DNA from: a virus | Strand: one strand, 5' to 3' | IMG/VR virus record: IMGVR_UViG_3300021197_001243 | Location: 1 to 64,000 of that record | Length of the DNA stretch: 64,000 nt | Shown here: in pieces, positions 42,624 through 51,777 of the stretch | How positions within the stretch are numbered: position 1 is the first letter of the stretch | Layout: every line of letters begins with the position of its first letter | Notes under the pieces: model-generated | Databases searched by the model: none | What the model was told of the DNA's origin: nothing | The model's input: only the letters and a program-made list of their open reading frames with translations | Made by a program: the position numbers and the translations under genes

Positions 42624-45600
42624 CGCGCTTGGATTCTATACAGAGCTTCTGTGTTATACAAATTTATCAAATTATTATCAAGGTTATTGCATATAAGTCT
42701 AAATGCTAAGAACCTATCTATAAACTTACCTCGTTCATTCCAAGGTTTTGTTGTGTCTATGTACGCAGTATTTAATACTTCATTCATTCCTTCTACATTA
42801 AACATAGCTAAAGATACCGATGTAGGTACGGGTGCAGGAGATGTACCTGCTACTGTAGTATTTACAATACCGTAGTTACTGCCTGCAAAAGGACCAGTAT
42901 AATAAATAGAAGCATCATCTACTTCTTCAGACATGTCTCTAAACTGATTTATTTTCCAGGATCCTCCTGTTTTTCTTGTGTTTATAAGGTACTCTAAAGG
43001 AGAGTCTCCAGAGTTTGCACTAGAGTTATAAAGTATAAATGAGGTAAATCCTGCATTAAGGTCTTTAATATCTCTTCTACCAGATGCTTGAGGTTCAAAT
43101 ACATCTGCTAGCCAGTTAAGACTGTAGAATAGTTTATTCTGTCCAGACTGTAAGTTATGTACAATCTCTACTTCAAAGCTATAGGTTGTTCCATAGAACC
43201 TACCTAAAGGTGATGCATTAGCATGTCTATAGATTCCTCTGTCTACAGCCACTGACTCTCCTCTTATGAAAGAGTAAATGTCTATACCAGAGGTACTATA
43301 CATGTACGGAACATAATCATGGAAAGAAGTCCAGTTCCCTCCTTTTCCTTGTGTACCATCCATAGTGAAAGATGCTGTCCATCCACCTTGCGTAAAATAT
43401 TGAGAGTTATCTGGAGTTATTTTAAGTTCACTCCAAGGACCCATTACTTCAGCTTCAGTTCTTCCAGCTATATAATAAGAGCCATTTACCCATATTATTC
43501 CAGAGGTATTTGCAGTGGTAGCAGCTAAAGTGCTTTCAAACACTCCTGAATAGCTAGTTATAAACTCTTCTGTAGGTATAATATCTCGTTTTGTAAGTAG
43601 AACTCTAGAGTATCTTTCATCCCATACTGCATGGAATCCCATACCCTCTATAGGACTATCTATCATACCGTCAAACCCATAAGCTTCTAAAGCAAAAGGT
43701 ATGTTTTCTTGTAACCATCGTTGTAACCCGAAAGCAAGAGCTGATAAGTCTACAGGAGTCGCTCCTGCTGTTAAAAATATTTTCCTTGTTTTAACATCTA
43801 CAGAAAAGTATCCAAATGGAGTTACAATAGATGCTCTTTGAGCTCTTGTACCCATGTACCCTGTGTCAGCCATTTTAATCTCATCAGGATCTTGAGCAAA
43901 TAAGTCTCCACTACCTACATAAGCACTTGTACCGTCGTCAAGCTTCATTTTCTGCTTACCCTTTGTTCTATATAGAGTATCCTCCATATGGAAATAAAGG
44001 AGGTTGTCAGCACTTATAAGTTTCCAAAGTTCTCCTTTATGTGTAGGGAGTTCTCTGTACTGGTCCACTCTAAAAATTCTAAATGTATCAATGATACTAT
44101 CTCTCTGGAGTTTATCTGATCTTATAACTCTTGCAGGGTGCTCTTCAACTATATCTTCAGTTATAGGCTTAGGTACAACTGCTTTTACATTATTTACTAA
44201 AGAGTAGGCCTCATTATACTTCATGTTACCCGTCTCATCATCAGGGTTATAGCTAAGATCTACATCTGCTTTAATCTCTAATATATCTGCAGCAGACCCT
44301 CCTGGGAAGTACATACTATTAGGACTTTCAATATGTCTGAAATTAATGTTATCTGTAGACTCTACAATTGTAAATACTACAGACTTTAAATCTCTACTGC
44401 TAGGAAAGTAATTATGACCTCTTCTTTGTTCTCTAGAAGTCATTCTATACCCGTACCTACAGATATAAGTATCTCCTCCAAATATTCCTTCTTTTGTAAT
44501 AGTTGAAGTTTGAAAATCTGCAGGGTTATCCCTGTAAGTTTCTCCCACTACAAAATTATTAAAGGCCTCTCCTACTACCTCATATCCGGTCCATACAAGA
44601 TCTTGCACATCGAACCTATCATAGATATCAGTTTTAAATGCTTTAAGATTTGCCATATGCAACTGTAATCCTGTATCATCTCTGTCTTCTGAAGGAGCGT
44701 AACCGTGACTTGTGGAAGGGTCATTTGTAGTATACCCATAATAACTTATTTCATCTCCATTTACAGGTTCAGAGTTAAAATCGTCATACTGCCATCCTGG
44801 AGCATCATTTCCAAATCGCTGTGTATGAGATATTAATGAGAATGGAAATTGAGGTCCTGTAAGTTTTAATGCAAGTAGACTTTCTCCTCCCATATTATAA
44901 ATATCTCTTTCAAATCCAAAAGGTTTTGCTTTTAACCACTCTCCACCATTTACAAATCTTTTTGCTTTGTTTGATATAACGCAGTTTAGAATTACATTTT
45001 TAGGTATACTTTGATTTCCACTACAGAAAAATGCTGTGTAGTTTTGGGGTTCTAGACATGAACTATCTCCAGTTGAAATATCCTCATCTGCTTCTACTTC
45101 ATCATTATAAAAAGTTACATTCCCTTTAAATTGGAACATATCTAAAACATACTGCAGTTTTATATGTGTAGCAGAACTTATATTCTTTCTACCGTTTAAT
45201 AAGTAAAAGTCATGGAAAGAGTAAGTGGTAGGTATAAAATTATTATAGTCATGGTATAAATGTCCAGGTATGCCTGAAGGATACCAATATTCCGACTTAT
45301 CTACTACTGCATTTTCACTACTTTCTCCTTTACACCCTGCAGTATCACTATCAAATTGTGGTGACATATAATGTAATGGAGATTGTCCAAGTACAGTTCT
45401 ATTAGGATGTGTTCTATCTGCATGATATATTCTAAATCCTTGGGCTTGATCTGCAATAGATTTAGGAACTTTAAGATTACCTAATTCAAATCCTAAAGCC
45501 TGTACTTCGTGCTCAAGATTAAGTCCAGCATCACTTTCATCTAGTATAGGAGTACACACTGCCCATGCTACCCATCCTGGACGTTTATCATTATTCTTTC

Positions 45601-48094
45601 TTGGAAAACCATTGTCATCACTTGGTCCTGGAGGATCAAAAGTAGTCTCTACTACGGATTGGTTTTCACTTCCCGCAGTAGTTGTTCTTCCATATCCAAT
45701 ATTTCCACAGCTTTCTGCAGTCTGTCCAAATCCAGACAGTTGCCTTCTCCATCCCACCATAACATCTTGGTTTTCCGGTGGAGCATACCCATTGTATTTA
45801 AAGTCTACTTCTTGAACATTTAAACATGGAGGTCCTGGATAATATCCAGTTTGATTTGTTTCTACAAAGTTACCTGGGAGATCATAAGGATAACACCATT
45901 CAGTGTCAGGGTTTATAGCCCCATCATACCATTTAATCTCTTTACAGTCAGAGCACCAAGACCAGCAAGGTCCATCATTTCCACAGTATCCTGCTCCGTA
46001 GTACTCTGCAGAAAGAGGATTAGCCATAGGATTGCCTGGAACAAAGCATGTATCTACATCATTTTCCCAAGGAGTTTGTGTGAATTGCATTCTTCTATTA
46101 TGAGGATCCCAATCATTAAGGTCTGAAGCTGAAGAGGTTTCATTGAGGCTAGTTTCAGAAAAATTCCAAATTTTTACAAAATCTGAAGGTTCATCTGGAA
46201 CACCTGCTCCACCACTACCGTCTGAATCGCAATCTCTCATATAAGCAAACCAAGACCAGTATATTGTAACTTTTATACCTGTATTGGTCCCATCAGCAAT
46301 ATCTGTAGCATTACTACCTGTTACAGTTGTTCGAGTATCATTATTATTACTTGGGAATCTATGGTGTCTTACATTAAGTTTACGAAGAGAGTCATAAGCT
46401 ACATTAGGATTTTCAGCATCTACTACATCAAAATCTTCAGAGTCTGGATAGAACTCATTAAGGTTATTCCAGAAGTTCATATTATTACTAAGTCCTGTAG
46501 TAGAAAGGTTTCCTACAAATGCAGAAAAATCATACCATTGAAAAAAGTGAGATATAGGATTTTCTGCTGATCCTGTAATATTCATTATAGACCAGTTAGT
46601 AGATCCGCTACCATATAAAGTAGCATCCTCATCTATTTGATCATTAACAGGGTAGTTACCTGTCCATTCCCCCACTACATCTCGTTGAAGCTCATTTACT
46701 TGAGAAACAGGTACATTCTTTAAAGGTGCTCTACCTGGAATATGATAAGCATAACTCATACTCCCATCTTTTAAGATAAAAGCTATGTAAAATGCATATA
46801 CTTCTTCTCTTGTATACCCCTTGTATTTAAATATGTTATTTGCATCTCTATATCCTTGAGACCTATCATGAATAAAGATTGAATCTTTCTTTTGAAGATT
46901 TGCAGTACTTAGTTGAAAAGGATCAAAAGGACTTAAAGATTTTACTACAGATGTAAGGCTTATAAAGTTTGCATATTTCTGATACCCTAAATCTACTTTA
47001 GACTTTAAATTTCCTAAGTAAAGAGTACCGTCAAGCTGTGTAATAGTTTTAGCGTGTGTGTACGATACAGTATCAATTGTTACTTCTTCTACAGAAAATG
47101 CCTCTGAACCTCTATCTCCAGAAAATACCACCTCTATTTCATAGTCCTCTGTAAGAGTGTTATAGTGATGATCAAGTATTTCTATTTCTGGTAACTTTCT
47201 TGCCTGTCTACCTCCTCCTATATCAAATACCACTGCAGCATTTAGATATCTATAATCAGGGTTAATGTTAGTTACTTTCCACCGTATAGTTTTACCTGAA
47301 GGTATTCCTGCAGGAGCTCCATCATAAGAATCAATAGGACTTATACCTTCTGGTGCAGGCACTATAGACACAGGATTTACCACTGTTACAAAGTTTGTAC
47401 TTGTAAAATCGTCGTCTTTATATCCAAGTGCGAGGTAGTAAACTCCTGTTTTACAATCCCCTCCCATATGTATTTTTACTTCTTCTACGTGAGGTACGGG
47501 ACCTGTATTAGGGAATAAGTCTAAAACACATATAGGATCTGGGTTTTCAGTCGTATTAGGATTTACTCCGTATATATAAGTAGTAGGGCTTTCTTTTTGA
47601 CGTGTAATATTTAATGTACGTGGAGGATTAAGATCATCTGTCCAGTACATTACAAGGTCATTATCTCCCTGCTCTATAAACTCACCTTCAATAGGATTTG
47701 AAATTTGAAAGTTAAGAGTTCTTCCTATCGGGGACCATGTAGGGTCAGCATTCTCTTCATCAAGTCTTAAAAGAGGATTATAGTCAGAGTTATAGTATAT
47801 ACCTATTTCACATCTTTTATCAAGAATAGTTGTAGGATTATCTACAATTAGAAACAGTACAATTTCATTATCTGTAAGAGGAATTGTTCCAATTACAGTA
47901 CTGTACTCAGGTAAAGAAGCCATTAAGGTATTTCCCTCTTCATTAGAAATTGCCCCCAGGCTTCTATTTAAGATTGCATTTTTTGCATATCTAATAGTTC
48001 CTGCAGGCTGATCTATATGAGAAGTATCTTTAAAGAGACCTTTAATATATCTTATAGATGAAGCTGATTGCTTTCCCTGTTCCTGTTCAGCCAT
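42620..48094 (-). CDS. Muzzle / tail stabilisation-like protein, 1824 aa
   Basis: The start, SIRYIKGLFKDTSHIDQPAG followed by TIRYAKNAIL (about residues 13-42), is the signature of the large crAss-like protein named stabilisation protein in annotations and muzzle in the virion structure, the distal part of the short tail. The rest is a long beta-rich structural protein with many Tyr, Asn and Gly. Residues about 675-760 form a Cys-rich section (YCGNDGPCWSWCSDCKE), perhaps disulphide-linked or metal-binding; I do not recall it as standard. It lies in the neck and tail group. Gating of DNA and cargo release is family-level knowledge. Confidence 0.85.
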   Translation of the reverse strand: MAEQEQGKQSASSIRYIKGLFKDTSHIDQPAGTIRYAKNAILNRSLGAISNEEGNTLMASLPEYSTVIGTIPLTDNEIVLFLIVDNPTTILDKRCEIGIYYNSDYNPLLRLDEENADPTWSPIGRTLNFQISNPIEGEFIEQGDNDLVMYWTDDLNPPRTLNITRQKESPTTYIYGVNPNTTENPDPICVLDLFPNTGPVPHVEEVKIHMGGDCKTGVYYLALGYKDDDFTSTNFVTVVNPVSIVPAPEGISPIDSYDGAPAGIPSGKTIRWKVTNINPDYRYLNAAVVFDIGGGRQARKLPEIEILDHHYNTLTEDYEIEVVFSGDRGSEAFSVEEVTIDTVSYTHAKTITQLDGTLYLGNLKSKVDLGYQKYANFISLTSVVKSLSPFDPFQLSTANLQKKDSIFIHDRSQGYRDANNIFKYKGYTREEVYAFYIAFILKDGSMSYAYHIPGRAPLKNVPVSQVNELQRDVVGEWTGNYPVNDQIDEDATLYGSGSTNWSIMNITGSAENPISHFFQWYDFSAFVGNLSTTGLSNNMNFWNNLNEFYPDSEDFDVVDAENPNVAYDSLRKLNVRHHRFPSNNNDTRTTVTGSNATDIADGTNTGIKVTIYWSWFAYMRDCDSDGSGGAGVPDEPSDFVKIWNFSETSLNETSSASDLNDWDPHNRRMQFTQTPWENDVDTCFVPGNPMANPLSAEYYGAGYCGNDGPCWSWCSDCKEIKWYDGAINPDTEWCYPYDLPGNFVETNQTGYYPGPPCLNVQEVDFKYNGYAPPENQDVMVGWRRQLSGFGQTAESCGNIGYGRTTTAGSENQSVVETTFDPPGPSDDNGFPRKNNDKRPGWVAWAVCTPILDESDAGLNLEHEVQALGFELGNLKVPKSIADQAQGFRIYHADRTHPNRTVLGQSPLHYMSPQFDSDTAGCKGESSENAVVDKSEYWYPSGIPGHLYHDYNNFIPTTYSFHDFYLLNGRKNISSATHIKLQYVLDMFQFKGNVTFYNDEVEADEDISTGDSSCLEPQNYTAFFCSGNQSIPKNVILNCVISNKAKRFVNGGEWLKAKPFGFERDIYNMGGESLLALKLTGPQFPFSLISHTQRFGNDAPGWQYDDFNSEPVNGDEISYYGYTTNDPSTSHGYAPSEDRDDTGLQLHMANLKAFKTDIYDRFDVQDLVWTGYEVVGEAFNNFVVGETYRDNPADFQTSTITKEGIFGGDTYICRYGYRMTSREQRRGHNYFPSSRDLKSVVFTIVESTDNINFRHIESPNSMYFPGGSAADILEIKADVDLSYNPDDETGNMKYNEAYSLVNNVKAVVPKPITEDIVEEHPARVIRSDKLQRDSIIDTFRIFRVDQYRELPTHKGELWKLISADNLLYFHMEDTLYRTKGKQKMKLDDGTSAYVGSGDLFAQDPDEIKMADTGYMGTRAQRASIVTPFGYFSVDVKTRKIFLTAGATPVDLSALAFGLQRWLQENIPFALEAYGFDGMIDSPIEGMGFHAVWDERYSRVLLTKRDIIPTEEFITSYSGVFESTLAATTANTSGIIWVNGSYYIAGRTEAEVMGPWSELKITPDNSQYFTQGGWTASFTMDGTQGKGGNWTSFHDYVPYMYSTSGIDIYSFIRGESVAVDRGIYRHANASPLGRFYGTTYSFEVEIVHNLQSGQNKLFYSLNWLADVFEPQASGRRDIKDLNAGFTSFILYNSSANSGDSPLEYLINTRKTGGSWKINQFRDMSEEVDDASIYYTGPFAGSNYGIVNTTVAGTSPAPVPTSVSLAMFNVEGMNEVLNTAYIDTTKPWNERGKFIDRFLAFRLICNNLDNNLINLYNTEALYRIQAR

Positions 48095-48096
48095 TT

Positions 48097-49062
48097 CTAG
48101 AAATTATCTGATGTAAATTGTTCTCTATCGTTTAAACTTTCAAAGAATGTAGAGTGAGCATTCACGTCTGGAACTAGCCTCACCCACTGATTCATAAAAG
48201 ACTCGTACTTATCAATATCTGGATAATTTGCAGAGTTACGTGCTTGTGTGCAGTAGTTTTGCCACATAGCTTCTGCGTACTCGTATCCAAGTTTTGGATT
48301 ACGTCCAGGTATACCTTGTAGTAATAATTTCTTATAGATGTACCAAAACATTGCCTCTCTAAAAGAAATGTCATCCGGTACAAGAGGATAGCACTCTTCA
48401 TCTGTAGGGAATGCCATATAGCTTATGCAAAGTTTACCTGTTGCAAAAGAAGTTTTAACATATCCACAATCTATAATATAGGTATCCTTATACTTTACAG
48501 TTGCATTTACACATCCGTCACAATGGATACTATCATGAAATGTAGAGGCACCATACTGTAAAGGAGATAGACAGGATCCTCCAGTGAAGTATACATTACT
48601 TAATACAGCTATTCGAGAGTTTATTTCTCTTAACTGCTCAGTATTTGTTTTATAGCGTGTATCAAATGTATCCATATCTTCCGTCGTAAGTGAGGATACA
48701 TATCTCCCACTCTCCGTTCTTGATACTAATTGGTTTACACTGTCATAGTATGTACCTATATCTGCATTAAGTGCATCTATTTGTTTGTTTAAAACATCTA
48801 ACTCATTATTTACAGTTGGAGATACACAAGTATTTACTGCTACCTGATTAATGTAGTATAGGTCTCCTGGTAAGCATCCTTTATGGTCAGCAATATCTAT
48901 AACCACTTGTTTTTGACATAGCTGAGGAGCAGCGCCTATATGTTCTAAAGCCTCTCCAATCCATTCTACAGCATCATGTACAAAGTCAGCAGTATTAGGT
49001 TTGATGTCCCTGAATACTTTCCTAATAATTTCTTTACTGGATACGTTCTTATAGATTGCCAT
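48097..49062 (-). CDS. crAss-like neck/tail ring protein, 321 aa
   Basis: Residues 1-70 (KEIIRKVFRDIKPNTADF, VEWIGEALEHIGAAPQL, DHKGCLPGDLYYINQV) match a conserved virion protein of crAss-like phages that forms part of the head-to-tail ring stack. Several Cys residues follow (CLSPLQYG, HCDGCVNATV), then FREAMFWYIYKKLLLQG and a C-terminal helical part. It ends in TAG two bases before the muzzle gene starts and overlaps the upstream gene by 14 bases. Which ring it forms cannot be read from the sequence. Confidence 0.78.
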   Translation of the reverse strand: MAIYKNVSSKEIIRKVFRDIKPNTADFVHDAVEWIGEALEHIGAAPQLCQKQVVIDIADHKGCLPGDLYYINQVAVNTCVSPTVNNELDVLNKQIDALNADIGTYYDSVNQLVSRTESGRYVSSLTTEDMDTFDTRYKTNTEQLREINSRIAVLSNVYFTGGSCLSPLQYGASTFHDSIHCDGCVNATVKYKDTYIIDCGYVKTSFATGKLCISYMAFPTDEECYPLVPDDISFREAMFWYIYKKLLLQGIPGRNPKLGYEYAEAMWQNYCTQARNSANYPDIDKYESFMNQWVRLVPDVNAHSTFFESLNDREQFTSDNF

Positions 49063-49540
49063 TTTTATATTCTTTGAATCTTAGATAAGCAAGGTCATCC
49101 TCTTTTATCAGTTTTGTCAACTTCTCTTTATTTCCTTTAACTCCTCTTGTAGGTACAAATGCATATGCAGTTTTATTCTTGATTATACATCTATCCTTAC
49201 ACCATCTAAATCTGAAGTATTGAGAATCTGTAAAGTATACTAACCATTTCTCTCCTTCACCGGTTTCTTTATTATACAAAGAAATTCCCTTATCTAAAAG
49301 AGTTTGTTTATATTTTAAAGACTCTTGCCAATTAATCTTTGGGGTTCTAGGGTCTCTTTTTCTTCTCCAGATACTTAAGGTTGAGAGTCTATTTTTCATA
49401 TCGAACTCTTTACCTTCAAGCATATAGTCTACAATCCCTTCATTAAACTGTAGTAAAATCTTTTTAAATAATTTATAATCTACAGGTGAACTCGAGGTGG
49501 TTTCATAGGTATCATATATGTCTTTAATTCCCTTTGCCAC
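49049..49540 (-). CDS. HU/IHF-like small protein in the neck cluster, 163 aa
   Basis: Residues 20-70 resemble an HU/IHF half: a helix (YKLFKKILLQFNEGIVDYML), then EGKEFDMKNRLSTLSIWRRK, which fits the strand-turn-strand with basic arm of HU proteins. The C-terminal half (YFRFRWCKDRCIIKNKTAYA, then FVPTRGVKG) is a pattern I have seen in small conserved phage proteins. IHF-like genes have been reported near crAss tail genes, so either DNA-binding or a structural role at the portal is possible. It overlaps both neighbours by 14-17 bases. Confidence 0.6.
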   Translation of the reverse strand: MAKGIKDIYDTYETTSSSPVDYKLFKKILLQFNEGIVDYMLEGKEFDMKNRLSTLSIWRRKRDPRTPKINWQESLKYKQTLLDKGISLYNKETGEGEKWLVYFTDSQYFRFRWCKDRCIIKNKTAYAFVPTRGVKGNKEKLTKLIKEDDLAYLRFKEYKNGNL

Positions 49541-50222
49541 GAGCTGCTTGTTTAGGTGGTGTAGTCATTGGTAAAGTATCGTTCTCAGTATCTGTTAAAG
49601 TCTGTGCTATCATCATAAAAGTTCCCTTAGCTAAACCGTCAGTTATAGCTTGCACCATATCCATAGGTAAAGGGAAGTTAGCGCTATCGTCGTAGCAATC
49701 AGATCCGTCGCATTCAAATTTAGCTACTTCTTCAGGATCCTCAAATACTCCTCTAATGTTAATAGTATCCATTCCTCCAGGATTATAAATATACAACCTG
49801 TCTTCTATCATATAAGCCTTCCTTGTATTCTTTGTAAATCTATCGTAAGGTAAAAACTGCACAGTTAAAGGATCTACTACAGGTATAGTAATTATTCCTG
49901 ATGGGTCTGAAACGTGTGTTACAGCATCTTGAAAGTTATACCTTATAGTTCGAGGTATATCTACTACAGTTCTTACTACGTCGCAATCTAAAGGGAGGCT
50001 ACAGCATTGAGAGGCGTTTACCTTTTCAAGTTCTATACACCCTAAACTTTGTTCAGAATGTCTAGATATAAGTCCATTTTTTACAAAGTCTCTACGGAGC
50101 AGCATTGCCCGGTAATACTTTATATTAAACTCAATCTGGCTTAGAGAAATGTATTCGTTATTGGAAGATCTTCCACCTCGATACAGATTTAATATGTTAT
50201 ATGCAATCTCTTTAAGTGTCAT
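49524..50222 (-). CDS. crAss-like connector/ring protein, 232 aa
   Basis: The N-terminus (LKEIAYNILNLYRGGRSSNN, then EFNIKYYRAMLLRRDFVKNG) is the pattern of a conserved crAss-like virion protein of the neck, of gp4-like adaptor type. Residues 70-200 are beta-rich (CSLPLDCDVVRTVVDIPRTI), and the end is helical with a basic tail. The equivalent protein in other crAss-like phages lies in the ring stack below the portal. The length fits. It overlaps both neighbours by 11-17 bases. Confidence 0.78.
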   Translation of the reverse strand: MTLKEIAYNILNLYRGGRSSNNEYISLSQIEFNIKYYRAMLLRRDFVKNGLISRHSEQSLGCIELEKVNASQCCSLPLDCDVVRTVVDIPRTIRYNFQDAVTHVSDPSGIITIPVVDPLTVQFLPYDRFTKNTRKAYMIEDRLYIYNPGGMDTINIRGVFEDPEEVAKFECDGSDCYDDSANFPLPMDMVQAITDGLAKGTFMMIAQTLTDTENDTLPMTTPPKQAARGKGN

Positions 50223-50976
50223 CTGTACCTATGTATTTAAGTTTACCTGCTACGTGTGCTATTATATCTCCGCCACTATTTAGATTAGATACCTGCATTG
50301 TAAACATTTTTCCACCTCTAAAAAGTAAAGGGTATTTAAATTCTGTCTCTACATGTCTAGCATCTCTGTACATTGCATTATGTCTTAAGACTCTTTTTTG
50401 CTGTACAGGAGTTCTTGTATAGAAAGGTGCATTTGTTTGCTCTTCTATTCCCCAGGTAAAAGATGTTGTAGCTACAGTTTTAGGTATAATAGTAACATGC
50501 TCTACTTCAAATTCATAAGATGCAGGAACTGTAAAAGAAAGTGTTTCTGCTGATCCTGTAGATGCTCTCATTGCACAATAAGGAGTTGCAGGTACACCTG
50601 TAGTTACTGTTCCTGAACCTACATATATTACACCATCATTTGAGCCTAAACTGCCCGTCTCTATAACTTCTATACTTAAAATATTTGTGTAAGCATTAAC
50701 TGTAGTAACTCCTGTTCTACCATTCATATCTACAATCTCTGCAAACAATCTTCCTCCAGAGATCCCTGTAATATTTACTATTCTTGCTCCTGTACCGGCT
50801 ATAGTATCATTAGTACTACCGCTTGATACAGTCATAAGTCGTAAAGACTCAGGTATATTTATACGTGCAGTAGTTGCAGATATAGGCCATATATCTCTAA
50901 CGTTAGAAGTATGCCCAGTTACATACCCACTTAAAAGAACTGAGCTTTCAGTGCTATTTAAGGGGGTAATTATCAT
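50212..50976 (-). CDS. Virion structural protein, NDTxAGTGAR type, 254 aa
   Basis: A beta-rich virion protein. VSSGSTNDTIAGTGARIVNI (about residues 50-69) and AEIVDMNGRTGVTTVNAYTN are a repeat-like module that recurs in tail and capsid proteins of many marine phages. The second half contains the beta stretch VEHVTIIPKTVATTSFTWGI and the end RGGKMFTMQVSNLNSGGDI. The exact place in the virion is not visible; position points to tail or capsid surface. It overlaps both neighbours by 4-11 bases. Confidence 0.7.
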   Translation of the reverse strand: MIITPLNSTESSVLLSGYVTGHTSNVRDIWPISATTARINIPESLRLMTVSSGSTNDTIAGTGARIVNITGISGGRLFAEIVDMNGRTGVTTVNAYTNILSIEVIETGSLGSNDGVIYVGSGTVTTGVPATPYCAMRASTGSAETLSFTVPASYEFEVEHVTIIPKTVATTSFTWGIEEQTNAPFYTRTPVQQKRVLRHNAMYRDARHVETEFKYPLLFRGGKMFTMQVSNLNSGGDIIAHVAGKLKYIGTDDT

Positions 50977-51332
50977 GCTACTGCCCAGTGACCGTATTCA
51001 CATATACAAACTCCTGTATCAGCTCTTAGTTCTAGTCCTGCAGATGCTGCTATAGGAAACAATGCAAATTCTCCAGCTCTAATTATAGCTAAAGTGTTAT
51101 CTGCATTATTCTTTATAGTTACAAAGTTTGTAGCATCTGTATTACGTATGTATACGTAAGACTGTACATTACCTGTTCCAAGTATTACAGTGTCTGCACC
51201 TGTAGCTACAGAAACCTTTGCCATATTAAGGAAAGGTTCTGTTATAGATACAGATTTCTCAACAGTAAAGTCCAGACGATCTGGACCTACTGTAGAGCTT
51301 GTTGTATTGAGTCTAAATTTTACTGTTGCCAT
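50973..51332 (-). CDS. Small beta-rich virion protein, 119 aa
   Basis: Family not recognised by name. The sequence is a regular beta protein (KVSVATGADTVILGTG, VQSYVYIRNTDATNFVTIK, then GEFALFPIAASAGLELRA), like small surface or tail-decoration proteins of phages. There are two Cys near the end (VCICEYG). It sits between the coiled-coil protein and the NDTxAGTGAR protein, overlapping the latter by 4 bases. Confidence 0.65.
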   Translation of the reverse strand: MATVKFRLNTTSSTVGPDRLDFTVEKSVSITEPFLNMAKVSVATGADTVILGTGNVQSYVYIRNTDATNFVTIKNNADNTLAIIRAGEFALFPIAASAGLELRADTGVCICEYGHWAVA

Positions 51333-51335
51333 CTT

Positions 51336-51746
51336 TTATGAGATTAATCGTTGTAGTCCTTTTAACTGTTTTGCATTAAGAGTTTTAGGTAAGATATCTT
51401 CTTCTATGTAAGTTAAATCGATAGTTATTTCTTCTTTTAACATGTCTTCAACTGACTCTATCTGCTTTTTACGCTCCTCTACAAGAGCTGCATTTTTTTC
51501 TTCAAGCTCTTTTATTACGGTTTCATCACCTTGAGCTTCGTTTACAAGTTTTGCAAGCTCTTCAAATTCTCTTGAAGGTCTCATTGTATCGTCTAAAGGC
51601 TTCAATACCTTTTCAATACTTGTAGTAGTTGCTGTGACCCTTTTAGCAAACTCTAAATCTCCAACTTCTTGGACACTATAAAGAGCTTGTAGCATATCTA
51701 CTGCATCTTGTACTTTTACCGATTCTGTTATTTTTTCTACTTTCAT
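51336..51746 (-). CDS. Coiled-coil protein, 136 aa (DUF1617-like layout)
   Basis: An all-helical, acidic protein. Residues 55-105 form a charged coiled coil (ELEEKNAALVEERKKQIESV), followed by the conserved-looking end ITIDLTYIEEDILPKTLNAK and LKGLQRLIS. The layout recalls small phage proteins such as DUF1617 that lie among tail genes, but I cannot confirm membership. It may be an assembly chaperone rather than a virion part. It lies three bases from its downstream neighbour. Confidence 0.6.
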   Translation of the reverse strand: MKVEKITESVKVQDAVDMLQALYSVQEVGDLEFAKRVTATTTSIEKVLKPLDDTMRPSREFEELAKLVNEAQGDETVIKELEEKNAALVEERKKQIESVEDMLKEEITIDLTYIEEDILPKTLNAKQLKGLQRLIS

Positions 51747-51777
51747 TTTTATATATATAATTGATTAAACTTCCCTA

